Source: a bacterium
GTDB lineage: Bacteria > UBP15 > UBA6099 > DSWB01
NCBI GenBank assembly: GCA_020061125.1
Contig: JAGUYV010000326.1
Span: 1-13,479 of the forward strand
Direction of reading: 5' to 3'
Length of the DNA stretch: 13,479 nt
Positions 1 to 6,347 of this stretch are shown in pieces. A model generated the notes under the pieces. That model was not told the origin of the DNA. It saw nothing but the letters and a program-made list of their open reading frames with translations, and did not search any database. The number at the start of each line of letters is the position of its first letter. The first letter of the stretch is position 1. The position numbers and the translations under genes are program-made.

Positions 1-21
1 ACGGCCCGAGCGGCGCACAAC

Positions 22-61
22 GCCGGGGGACCGCGTGCGGGCGCGCGCCCCGGCTTTTTTT
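22..61 (+). terminator. Rho-independent terminator of an upstream gene
   Basis: GCCGGGG (22-28) pairs perfectly with CCCCGGC (48-54) across a GC-rich loop, and a run of seven T follows (55-61). The T-run lies only on the + strand side, so the terminator serves a rightward gene ending at or before the left edge. It separates the leftward neighbour from the dyad array and the first element gene. Confidence 0.75.
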
Positions 62-70
62 GCATGGGAC

Positions 71-91
71 CGGGCGGGTTGCCGCCCGTTT
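71..91 (+). terminator. Second strong hairpin, possible backup terminator
   Basis: CGGGCGG (71-77), loop GTTG, and CCGCCCG (82-88) form a perfect 7-bp GC stem with a tetraloop. Only three T follow (89-91), so it is a weak intrinsic terminator by itself. It lies 10 bp after the better terminator and may act with it to insulate the region to its right. Confidence 0.4.
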
Positions 92-100
92 GCGATAGCA

Positions 101-227
101 GTGCATCACGAATGCACGCCAGTGTAACTGATTACACTGGCCGTGATCAGTCCAACGGGCGTGGACTCCAGTGCACGCGATTGCAGTGAAAACACGATAA
201 CAACAAACCAGTCCAACCGATTGGACT
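101..227. promoter_or_regulatory. Array of five short inverted repeats (operator or transposase sites)
   Basis: Five dyads follow one another upstream of the first gene: GTGCAT/ATGCAC (101-117), CCAGTGTA/TACACTGG (119-140), AGTCCA/TGGACT (149-167), an imperfect CCAGTGCA/TGCAGTG (168-188) and AGTCCAA/TTGGACT (210-227). Arms are 6-8 bp and spacers 4-7 bp. Most sites begin (C)CAGT and, where perfect, end ACT(G), so they look like variants of one binding site rather than unrelated hairpins. The likely ligand is the HTH-repeat protein, the transposase or a phage repressor encoded outside the window. No convincing -35/-10 pair could be placed in the array. Confidence 0.6.
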
Positions 228-248
228 ACAAAACATGATAACAACAAA
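168..248 (+). repeat. Tandem 40/41-bp unit: dyad plus A/C-rich tail
   Basis: The segment 168-207 is repeated at 208-248. Each unit starts with a CCAGT dyad and ends in the same 19-bp tail, AAAACAYGATAACAACAAA, at 189-207 and 230-248 (18 of 19 identical, C/T at the Y). The dyad halves differ (GTGCA against GTCCAA arms), while the tail is almost unchanged. The second tail ends just before the AGGAG ribosome-binding site of the gene starting at 263. Confidence 0.75.
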
Positions 249-262
249 AAAGGAGCGGGGAA

Positions 263-1156
263 ATGGAAAACAAAAAAAACGGCGAAAACAAAGGGCTTGT
301 TAAATTCGATCCAGATTTTAAGGGGCTGGAATCGGCGGTGAAATACAGCATTGACTCATATTATGACGCCGGAATTCCGAAACATATCCTTGAAACCGGG
401 GATGAAAAAGCCATTTTTGATTATGTCGCCCCAACTGTGATGGGCCTGCTCGGCCAGTACGAAAACACCCGGCTTACGATGGCCATGTTCCAGACCGCGA
501 TCCGGATCAAGCTGGGCGCAATATTCACTGATGTGAATGAAAAACTCGGCACGCACAGAATGCTCGAATTCGGCGAACAATTGCGTATCAGCAAACGCGC
601 AATCTACAACTACATTTCGATATTCAAGCACAGGCATGAGAACTTCATCGCCACGCTGCCGCCGACCAAGGCGCTGCACTGCATCGAGCTACTGCAAAAT
701 GATGAAGTGCAGCTTAAGGGCGACAAGCTGGTTATCAACATGGATGGGGAAAACATCGAGATCGGAGCGGAAAGCAGCGGGGAAACGGATTTCCGGTATT
801 ACAAGGCGCTGGTGAAAAAACACCAGGCCATGAAAAAGGAACTCGAAACGGAACAGAAAAATAATAAAAAGCTCGAAGACTTTTACGAAAAACAGTTGAA
901 AAAAAACCAGGAGGAAATCGCCGCACTGAATAAACGGGTTGCCGCTCTCTCGCCCGCTGACATGGAAACGGAACTGGACAGCGCCATCGTGTTCATTCGC
1001 GAAAAATTTGATTCCGCGGCGCAGCTTATCGTGAAAATGAACAACATGGAACTGACGCCCTATCTGCGCGCGAAGCTGCACAACTCCATTGACTACATGC
1101 ATACCATTTTGAGCAACCTGTTTGCAGATTCAGGGTATGAGGAAGCGCATGACTGA
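263..1156 (+). CDS. Coiled-coil HTH-like protein, first gene of the element
   Basis: The protein has 297 aa and no confidently recognised family. ATG 263 is preceded by AGGAG (251-255) at 7 nt. Residues about 98-121 (RMLEFGEQLRISKRAIYNYI) look like a helix-turn-helix, and the region around it loosely recalls DUF3102-type phage/plasmid proteins. Residues about 180-230 are rich in Lys, Glu and Gln and predict a coiled coil, suggesting a dimer. A helical tail follows at 236-288. There are no membrane segments or signal peptide. The 5' end is unusually A-rich (KKNGENK) against the GC-rich genes after it. It overlaps the next gene by 8 nt (ATGACTGA), so the two are probably translationally coupled. 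Lying beside the dyad array and ahead of the transposase, it may be an early DNA-binding regulator; this is inference. Confidence 0.7.
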   Translation: MENKKNGENKGLVKFDPDFKGLESAVKYSIDSYYDAGIPKHILETGDEKAIFDYVAPTVMGLLGQYENTRLTMAMFQTAIRIKLGAIFTDVNEKLGTHRMLEFGEQLRISKRAIYNYISIFKHRHENFIATLPPTKALHCIELLQNDEVQLKGDKLVINMDGENIEIGAESSGETDFRYYKALVKKHQAMKKELETEQKNNKKLEDFYEKQLKKNQEEIAALNKRVAALSPADMETELDSAIVFIREKFDSAAQLIVKMNNMELTPYLRAKLHNSIDYMHTILSNLFADSGYEEAHD

Positions 1157-1565
1157 TTCACGCGAGAAAATGTGGGCTGCGAGCCAAAGACACATGATCG
1201 AAGAAAGGATGATCATCAAGGCATACGCGGAATGCGCGTGCGCCCCGCACGGTGAAAAATGGCGCGCGAAATATGTATGGGCGGAAACATTCGGCGTAAG
1301 CGTCAGCACACTCGGCAGATGGTTCAAAAAGCTCATAGCACCGGACCGCGAAACCAACACAGGAACACGGCTCATGTTAAAAGAAGCATTGATTGCCCTG
1401 GCATACAACGAATGCGAGCGCGCCCCGCATGGTGGGAAAAGCCGCGTGAATGCCGAGTGGGCGAAAGTCTTTGGCATCAGACCAGGAACACTCAAAAAGT
1501 GGTTCGCAAACCGCAGGCTTTCGGAAAAGGGAACCGTCGCAAACAGGGGAAGGATGAAAAGCTGA
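1149..1565 (+). CDS. Small protein with two tandem transposase-like HTH repeats
   Basis: The protein has 138 aa. ATG 1149 was chosen because GAGG/AGGAAG lies 6 nt upstream and the start overlaps the previous stop; TTG 1122 and ATG 1137 are alternatives. It is essentially two copies of a 42-residue unit at residues 21-62 and 81-122, aligning without gaps at 19 of 42 identities. Shared landmarks are AY-x-E, HG-x-K-x-R, WA-x-x-FG, and TL-x-x-WF in the position of a recognition helix. The same unit occurs once more at residues 9-50 of the transposase encoded next. The coding DNA of the two copies is also visibly similar, suggesting fairly recent duplication. By analogy it should bind DNA, perhaps the transposase sites, and could modulate transposition. 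No catalytic motif is present. The family is not known to me. Confidence 0.8.
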   Translation: MTDSREKMWAASQRHMIEERMIIKAYAECACAPHGEKWRAKYVWAETFGVSVSTLGRWFKKLIAPDRETNTGTRLMLKEALIALAYNECERAPHGGKSRVNAEWAKVFGIRPGTLKKWFANRRLSEKGTVANRGRMKS

Positions 1566-1577
1566 AGGTAATCCTGA

Positions 1578-3260
1578 ATGAACTGCCACGCGAAACAAGA
1601 AATGATGCAAGATGCTTACCGCGAAATCGCCGCATCCTGCCACGGCGCGAAGGGGCGCATGAAAGAGAAATGGGCTGGCATTTTTGGGGTTTCCGCAGTA
1701 ACGCTTGACCGATGGCTCAAAGAGTATTCATGCAGAGAATCAACAGGGCGCGCGCACGAAGCCATGAGCAACAAAGCAGCCTCGAAAGAATACGCCGAAA
1801 CAGTGTTTGCCATGAAGCAGAAAATGGGTTGTGAAAAACGCACCTTAACAACCACGGAGGCGATAGCCATGTGCGAGCAACAGGGGCTTATACCCGAGGG
1901 CGTGATCACCGTCGCAGAAGCGAACCGGATTGCGCGCGTTCATGGAATCACGCGCAAGACACGGACGCGGCGCATGGAGAGCCGGATCGTGAATGAAACG
2001 CAACTTACGGACGGCAGCGGATCGGAATATCTGTATGTGAAGAAGCCATTGCCTGACGGGGATTGGCTGCTCGGGATCCGGACCACGAAAAAGACCTCGG
2101 AAAAGAACCCGCGGCTTGGCGGCGAGGAACCAGGCGAAGATGAAGGGCGGCTGCTGGTTTATTACTACGGCTTAGTGGAAGCGTGCAGCCGTGTGCTGTA
2201 CGCCGAAGTTTCGGTTGCGCGCGGTGAAAGCGCGGTGGACCACATTGAATTCCTGGAGCGGGCCTGGCGCGTGAAGGGGGATCATCCGCTGGCGGGAATG
2301 CCGAAGCGCCTTATCACGGACAACGGGCCGCTCGGCAGGCCAGGATACGGTGACAGCTTGATGAGGGAACTCGGCGTGGAGTTGATCACGCACATGCCGT
2401 ATCAGAGCCAGGCCAAGGGGAAAATTGAACGGGTATGGCGCACCATGTGGCAACGGTTCGAGCTGCCGTTTCTGGCGAACAAGGGGCGCGAGATCAGGCT
2501 GTCGGAACTGCAAGCCATGCTGACAAACTTTTTGCGGGAATACAACACATTGCCGTGCCCGAACCTGTTGTACAAGCCCATGCGCCTGACGCGCATTGAA
2601 GCGCTGCGGCGGTTTGCGAATGAAGCAATCACTCTGCCGCCGAGCGACGCGCGGTTTCTGGACCTTGCGACAAAGGAAACAGAGCGCACCGTCAACGCCG
2701 CGTGCGCGGTCACGCTGGACAACATCGAATATGAAATCATCGGCACGCCCTGGCATCTTGTGTCGCAGAAAGTGGGCGTGCGGCGCAGCTTGAGCGGGCG
2801 CGTGCAAGTGAGAAATCCGCAAACAAAACAATGGCTTGACACGAAGCAATACCGCTATCTCGAAGACAGCGAATACAGGAATTTCAAGCGCGACATCAAC
2901 GATGAGCTGCGCGAAGCCGCGGCGGACATCTCGCCCGCGGAGCGGTTTTTATACGAGGGCGGGGAGCGAACGGGCGCGGCGTGCGGGGAAACCGTGGTGG
3001 ACCTTGCGGGGGCGCGGGAAGCGCAACTGGCGTCGGAACGGGAGAGCCGGGGATTCAACAGCCTGACGGAAGCGCTCGGGTTCGTGGCGGACATCATCGG
3101 GCGGCCCGTGTGGAAGCTGCGCGAAGAGTTTCCGAATGAAGAGGCATTGATTGGCCGCATCGAGCAATACATCACCGAGAACATCCATGACCGCGCCGCG
3201 ATACAGCGGTTCGCGGAACTGCTGTTTCAGAAACTGCCCGCGCGGAGCGTGGCGCAATGA
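1578..3260 (+). CDS. Mu/TnsB-type DDE transposase
   Basis: This 560-aa protein would catalyse strand cleavage and joining at the element ends. The start ATG 1578 has AAGG 9 nt upstream. Residues 9-50 form an HTH unit homologous to the two repeats of the preceding protein, and about 86-130 look like a second DNA-binding region. The RNase H-like core carries D145 (LTDGS), D248 (ITDNG) and E284 (GKIER), so the triad looks intact. The last two are 36 residues apart (DD35E spacing), as in TnsB, IS21 and Tn552. Residues about 371-428 resemble the Mu transposase C-terminal beta-barrel domain. The helical tail (about 490-556) would suit contact with the ATPase encoded next, as Mu A contacts Mu B. The stop overlaps a possible ATG of the next frame. 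The catalytic core supports the call strongly; the assignment of D145 is by motif only. Confidence 0.9.
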   Translation: MNCHAKQEMMQDAYREIAASCHGAKGRMKEKWAGIFGVSAVTLDRWLKEYSCRESTGRAHEAMSNKAASKEYAETVFAMKQKMGCEKRTLTTTEAIAMCEQQGLIPEGVITVAEANRIARVHGITRKTRTRRMESRIVNETQLTDGSGSEYLYVKKPLPDGDWLLGIRTTKKTSEKNPRLGGEEPGEDEGRLLVYYYGLVEACSRVLYAEVSVARGESAVDHIEFLERAWRVKGDHPLAGMPKRLITDNGPLGRPGYGDSLMRELGVELITHMPYQSQAKGKIERVWRTMWQRFELPFLANKGREIRLSELQAMLTNFLREYNTLPCPNLLYKPMRLTRIEALRRFANEAITLPPSDARFLDLATKETERTVNAACAVTLDNIEYEIIGTPWHLVSQKVGVRRSLSGRVQVRNPQTKQWLDTKQYRYLEDSEYRNFKRDINDELREAAADISPAERFLYEGGERTGAACGETVVDLAGAREAQLASERESRGFNSLTEALGFVADIIGRPVWKLREEFPNEEALIGRIEQYITENIHDRAAIQRFAELLFQKLPARSVAQ

Positions 3261-3262
3261 CC

Positions 3263-3270
3263 GGGAGGGG
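3263..3270 (+). promoter_or_regulatory. Ribosome-binding site fixing the ATPase start
   Basis: GGGAGGGG lies 7 nt before ATG 3278 and downstream of ATG 3257, so it can serve only the later start. Confidence 0.6.
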
Positions 3271-3277
3271 AAAACGC

Positions 3278-4306
3278 ATGATAGACATCTTGGATCAAAT
3301 GGCGCATTTCGGGCTGAAAAAGGACCCGTTCGGCAAAGCCGGGCACGGGGACCTGTTTCGCGGCAAGAAATATCAGTCGGCATTGAACCTGATGCACGAC
3401 TGGATGCGGCGCGGAGAAATGGGCGCGCTGATCGGCCCGCCAGGGAGCGGCAAGAGCACGATCATCAACGACCTTGCGGCGCGGTGCCAGGAGGCCGGGG
3501 ACGTGCGGCTGGTGCATGTCGGGCACCCGGGACGCATCACGGTTTCCGACGTGTCCATATACGGCGCGCTGCTGATGGAATTCGCAAAGGACGGCCTGAC
3601 ATTATCGTCCCGATCGCAGATCCGGTTCACGGAACTGCGGGCGTTTCTGGGCGACACAATGAAGGGCGTTCACGTGGGGATCATCTTGGACGAATGCCAC
3701 AGGTACCGGGGCGAATTTCTGCGGGTTGTCAAGGAATTCAGTGAAATGCACTGGGGGCTGCGCACGGATTTGCTCGGGGTGATCTTCTGCGGCTGGCCAT
3801 CGTTCAACACAAAGATTCGCACCGCGGCCCCGGACGTGTACGCGCGGCTGCGCGTGGGGAGGAAAGTCATCCAGGCGGCGGACATCATGTGCGCGGAGAT
3901 CGCGGAATATCTGCGGCACCGGGCGCGGGCCGCGGGCAACGCGCGGCTGTTCAGCGACGGCGCGTTGAACGCCCTGGGACTTACGGCGGGAACACCGCTG
4001 AAAGCGAACGCCGAAGCCTGGGACGCGATGGACGCGGCGTTCAAGCAGGGTTCCAAAACCGTGCAGGTGGAACACGTGATCGGACACATGGACACGGCCG
4101 CGAAAAAGCAACTGCTCGGGGAAGGCTGCACCGTGCGGCTGATCGCGGCCGGAACCGGGTTGAGCAAGACCCTTGCCGGGGACATCCTTTGCGGGGTAAA
4201 GGACCGGCCCGACGGGCTTGAGACCATAGACAATTTTCTGACAAATGCTATCGCCGCGGGGGGCGTGGAAAACATGAAGACGCCCCGGAAAGCGGCTGGC
4301 GCGTGA
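3278..4306 (+). CDS. AAA+ ATPase, MuB/ExeA/TniB type transposition partner
   Basis: This 342-aa ATPase probably selects or delivers target DNA to the transposase, the role of Mu B and TniB. I prefer ATG 3278 because GGGAGGGG (3263-3270) sits 7 nt before it; ATG 3257 would overlap the transposase stop but has no comparable site. The N-terminus (HFGLKKDPFGK) is the ExeA-like lead-in. Walker A is GPPGSGKST at 53-61 and Walker B is IILDECHR at 135-142, with a sensor-like strand near 164-173 and possible arginine fingers at R190/R192. Residues about 285-328 (tGLSKt, ILCGVKDRPDGLETI) resemble an XRE/cI-type HTH. Mu B carries its HTH at the N-terminus, so the order here looks reversed. Adjacent position after the transposase fits a two-gene transposition operon. 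Confidence 0.85.
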   Translation: MIDILDQMAHFGLKKDPFGKAGHGDLFRGKKYQSALNLMHDWMRRGEMGALIGPPGSGKSTIINDLAARCQEAGDVRLVHVGHPGRITVSDVSIYGALLMEFAKDGLTLSSRSQIRFTELRAFLGDTMKGVHVGIILDECHRYRGEFLRVVKEFSEMHWGLRTDLLGVIFCGWPSFNTKIRTAAPDVYARLRVGRKVIQAADIMCAEIAEYLRHRARAAGNARLFSDGALNALGLTAGTPLKANAEAWDAMDAAFKQGSKTVQVEHVIGHMDTAAKKQLLGEGCTVRLIAAGTGLSKTLAGDILCGVKDRPDGLETIDNFLTNAIAAGGVENMKTPRKAAGA

Positions 4307-4350
4307 CCGGAGAGAAACCGCCGCGGCGCGGCGTTGAACACAAGCCCAAA

Positions 4351-4357
4351 AAGGAGG
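4351..4357 (+). promoter_or_regulatory. Strong ribosome-binding site fixing the start at 4366
   Basis: AAGGAGG is a near-perfect Shine-Dalgarno sequence 8 nt before ATG 4366. It lies inside the longer reading frame that could start with GTG at 4303, so the shorter product is favoured. Confidence 0.65.
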
Positions 4358-4365
4358 CGAACAGA

Positions 4366-4905
4366 ATGTTTTACCCGAACGGAAAACCGCCACAAAACAT
4401 GTGGGGCGGGCAGGACAGGGTGCGCGCGGACCGCGAAGTGCGCGAAGAGTGCAGGGACGCGATGGAAGCGGATTTCGAGGCCGTGCGCGACGAATTCCGG
4501 GAATCGCTCCAGGACGAAGTGGACCGGATCATGGCAGAAGAATGGAGCGCGCGCAATGAAGAGCGCAAGGCCGCGCTGCTCATGCCGCTGTTGGACAAGA
4601 ACAAAGAGGAACTCGCGGGCCTGGCCAGGAGCGGAGCCAAGGGATACGCGCGCTACGAAAAGCGCATGAATGAACTCGAAGCCGAAGCCGAAGCGGCCGC
4701 GGCGCTGGCCGCGGAGCATGGCGAATTTCAGAAGGAGCGGCGGCCGCAAATTCTGAACCAGCTCATGGAAGAGCGCAAAGCGGAGCTGGAAGAAATGATG
4801 GCCCCGGTGCGCGAAGCCTGGGCCGACCGGATCCGCGTGGCCGCGGACGAACGCATGGCCGAACAGGCCGAGGCCGCAAGGAAGCAGGAACCCGCGAACG
4901 CATGA
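4366..4905 (+). CDS. Charged alpha-helical protein of unknown function
   Basis: The protein has 179 aa and no recognised family. The start is ATG 4366, with AAGGAGG 8 nt upstream; GTG 4303, overlapping the ATPase stop, would add 21 residues and has no good site. After a short Pro/Gly-containing N-terminus (FYPNGKPPQNMWGG) almost the whole chain is Glu, Arg, Ala and Lys-rich. Long predicted helices or coiled coil span roughly 20-75 and 95-175. No Cys, membrane segment or catalytic motif is seen. It is the last gene before a 159-nt non-coding gap and so ends the early block. A structural or scaffold-like role, or a partner of the transposition proteins, is possible, but nothing in the sequence decides between them. 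Confidence 0.7.
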   Translation: MFYPNGKPPQNMWGGQDRVRADREVREECRDAMEADFEAVRDEFRESLQDEVDRIMAEEWSARNEERKAALLMPLLDKNKEELAGLARSGAKGYARYEKRMNELEAEAEAAAALAAEHGEFQKERRPQILNQLMEERKAELEEMMAPVREAWADRIRVAADERMAEQAEAARKQEPANA

Positions 4906-4981
4906 GCGGCCCTGTGGCGCACGAAAAGCGCCGCAGGCAGGGCAAGACATGGAGAGGGCCGCGAAAGTCGTTTTTGGGCGA

Positions 4982-5061
4982 TTTTGCAAAGCAAAAAAGG
5001 CGGTTGCAGCCGCCAGAGAAACCCCGCTTTGAACGGCGGGATCAATGTTCCAGGGAGGAAC
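4982..5061 (+). promoter_or_regulatory. Structured intercistronic leader with competing hairpins
   Basis: The gap between 4905 and 5065 holds consecutive stems: TTTTGC/GCAAAA (4982-4996), GGCGG/CCGCC (4999-5014), CCCGC/GCGGG (5023-5040) and GTTCC/GGAAC (5047-5061). The last one contains the AGGGAGGAA ribosome-binding site of the gene at 5065. CCGCC at 5010-5014 could instead pair with GGCGG at 5035-5039, so two folds are mutually exclusive. No T-run follows any stem, so this looks more like control of translation or message stability than a terminator. Confidence 0.4.
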
Positions 5062-5064
5062 CCC

Positions 5065-5598
5065 ATGACCACACCGAACACATTGAGCCAAGAAGACATG
5101 AAAAATTTCCAGGATCTGGCGCTCGCGCCGCCCGCGGGATGCTGCGGGCGCGGCGCACAGCACGGCCAGGTGAAAGAGGCCGGGCAGAAGAAAGTCCACA
5201 AAGTGGATGTGCTCGAAGCAAAGCAAATTGTGATCCGCGATGACCAGGGGCGCAAGCGGATCAGCATGGGATACATAGGGGGCGGCTCTGAAATCACCAT
5301 ACACGCCATGAACGGGAACGCCGTGGCCATATTCGGAATGACTGACCTGGGCATGGAACATGGCCAGGACTGCTGCCTGCCGACGCCCACGTTTTATTTG
5401 AGCGCCCGAGACGAAGACGAAAACGAAGTGTTCTGCATCCAGACCGAAGTGCAGAACGGGCAGATCCTGCCCGCGCTGTACGTGACCCGGGGCAAGAACC
5501 CCGCGCTGCCGGGGCGCCAGGACATGGCGCGCTTTCCCGTGGAGCACCTTCATGCCGCCCTGGGGCCGGGTGAAACCATCTGGAAAGAAGAGGCGTGA
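5065..5598 (+). CDS. Hypothetical protein with beta-rich central domain
   Basis: The protein has 177 aa. ATG 5065 has GGGAGG 6 nt upstream; an upstream TTG (4984) would read through the hairpin region and is disfavoured. Residues about 45-92 contain a strand pattern (AKQIVIRDDQGRKRISMGYI, then EITIHAMNGNAVAIF). It resembles the IVLRDxxGRxRxxLG... repeats of uncharacterised beta-rich proteins. Five cysteines occur: C26-C27, C103-C104 and C124; the two CC pairs are unusual in this otherwise Cys-poor cluster and could bind metal or form disulfides. There is no signal peptide or membrane segment. It is followed at 7 nt by the next small gene, so the two are probably cotranscribed. No function is assigned. 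Confidence 0.7.
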   Translation: MTTPNTLSQEDMKNFQDLALAPPAGCCGRGAQHGQVKEAGQKKVHKVDVLEAKQIVIRDDQGRKRISMGYIGGGSEITIHAMNGNAVAIFGMTDLGMEHGQDCCLPTPTFYLSARDEDENEVFCIQTEVQNGQILPALYVTRGKNPALPGRQDMARFPVEHLHAALGPGETIWKEEA

Positions 5599-5605
5599 CG
5601 CGGCC

Positions 5606-5845
5606 ATGCTTGTGACCGGAAACAAAGTGCGCGTTTCATTCAAGGACAAAGAGAACAGGCCCGAATTCACGGGGAAGTTCTGGGGCATGACCTTTTTGAG
5701 CGGGGGCGAAATTTATCTCTGTTTCATTTCCGAAACCGCGGATGTGCATGTGTTCGTGTTCGACCCGCGCGACATAGAGAGCATCGAGACCATTTACGAA
5801 GACCCGAAAACCCAGGGGAGCGCGAAGCTGAACTGCTTCAACTGA
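5606..5845 (+). CDS. Small beta-barrel-like hypothetical protein
   Basis: The protein has 79 aa. I take ATG 5606, just after the stop of the previous gene. The only purine-rich site (AGAAGAGG) lies 12 nt away, so initiation probably depends on coupling; ATG 5552 inside the previous gene is an alternative. The sequence alternates hydrophobic strands and turns (NKVRVSFKD, FTGKFWGMTF, EIYLCFISE, VHVFVFDPRDIESIETIYED), as expected for a small SH3- or Sm-like barrel. No family is recognised. It is followed 4 nt later by the GemA-like gene. Confidence 0.6.
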   Translation: MLVTGNKVRVSFKDKENRPEFTGKFWGMTFLSGGEIYLCFISETADVHVFVFDPRDIESIETIYEDPKTQGSAKLNCFN

Positions 5846-5849
5846 CACG

Positions 5850-6347
5850 ATGAAACCGCCCAGAGAAAAAACGCCCGCGCAGAACCGGACGCTGAACTGG
5901 CTTTTGAACGAAGCCGGGCTGTTTGACGATCATGCGCGGGACTGTTTGCAAAGCGTGTGCGGCAAGCGGTACAGGCGGGACATGGATTTTTCCGACTATC
6001 AGCGGGCCATTGACGCGATATCCCGGATGTACGGGATCCGCATCAAGGGGAGCAAAGGCCGCATCATCGAGGGACGCCAGGGGCAGAGGCACGAACCGCT
6101 TCCCAAGCTGCGCAAGAGCGACCCCATGACCGGACTGCAAAGGGAAAAGATGTTCGAGCTGTACCACGAAATCGGCGCGGTGAACGTGCGCCAGCAGCGC
6201 GGCATATCGGAAAAGGCCGTGGGGAAACCCTGGCCGTTTACCGTGGGGGAAGCGCAGAAGGTGATCGAGGCTTTGAAAAACATGAAGGATCGCGGGTACC
6301 GCATGGATGACGCGCCCGCGCCCGGCCTGGAAGAGGAACGCACATGA
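5850..6347 (+). CDS. gemA: GemA / Mu gp16-like protein (DUF1018)
   Basis: The protein has 165 aa. Two segments match the GemA/gp16 pattern of Mu-like phages. Residues about 15-57 (LNWLLNEAGLFDDHARDCLQ, then DMDFSDYQRAIDAI) correspond to the N-terminal domain, which in relatives reads LGLDDDTYRxLLxxVTGK. Residues about 93-148 (MTGLQREKMFELYHEIGA, then PFTVGEAQKVIEALKNMKDR) correspond to the C-terminal domain. The usual basic N-terminal lead-in is missing. In Mu, GemA is an early or semi-early protein linked to modulation of host gene expression and supercoiling; its role here is inferred from family only. ATG 5850 lacks a clear ribosome-binding site. The stop overlaps the tape-measure start (ATGA), which is unusual because GemA belongs to the early region and tape measure to the late region. 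Confidence 0.7.
   Translation: MKPPREKTPAQNRTLNWLLNEAGLFDDHARDCLQSVCGKRYRRDMDFSDYQRAIDAISRMYGIRIKGSKGRIIEGRQGQRHEPLPKLRKSDPMTGLQREKMFELYHEIGAVNVRQQRGISEKAVGKPWPFTVGEAQKVIEALKNMKDRGYRMDDAPAPGLEEERT

Noticed and set aside
101-248. CRISPR-like array
   Set aside because: Repeats are short palindromes with differing arms and 4-7-bp centres. There is no constant repeat of about 30 bp with unique spacers.
181-249. Possible promoter (TTGGAC or TTGCAG as -35, ATGATAAC as -10) before the first gene
   Set aside because: No pairing gives a spacer near 17 bp with an acceptable -10 box, so no promoter is claimed.
4902-5243. Open frame overlapping the previous stop by ATGA, encoding a basic peptide
   Set aside because: The overlap start is attractive, but the frame runs 179 nt out of frame into the better-supported gene at 5065, and its product is Arg-rich without pattern.
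3670-5688. Very long open frame (672 codons) on the - strand
   Set aside because: It runs opposite several well-supported + strand genes with ribosome-binding sites and clear motifs. Its translation is His/Arg/Phe-rich low-complexity sequence typical of a GC-rich complementary frame.
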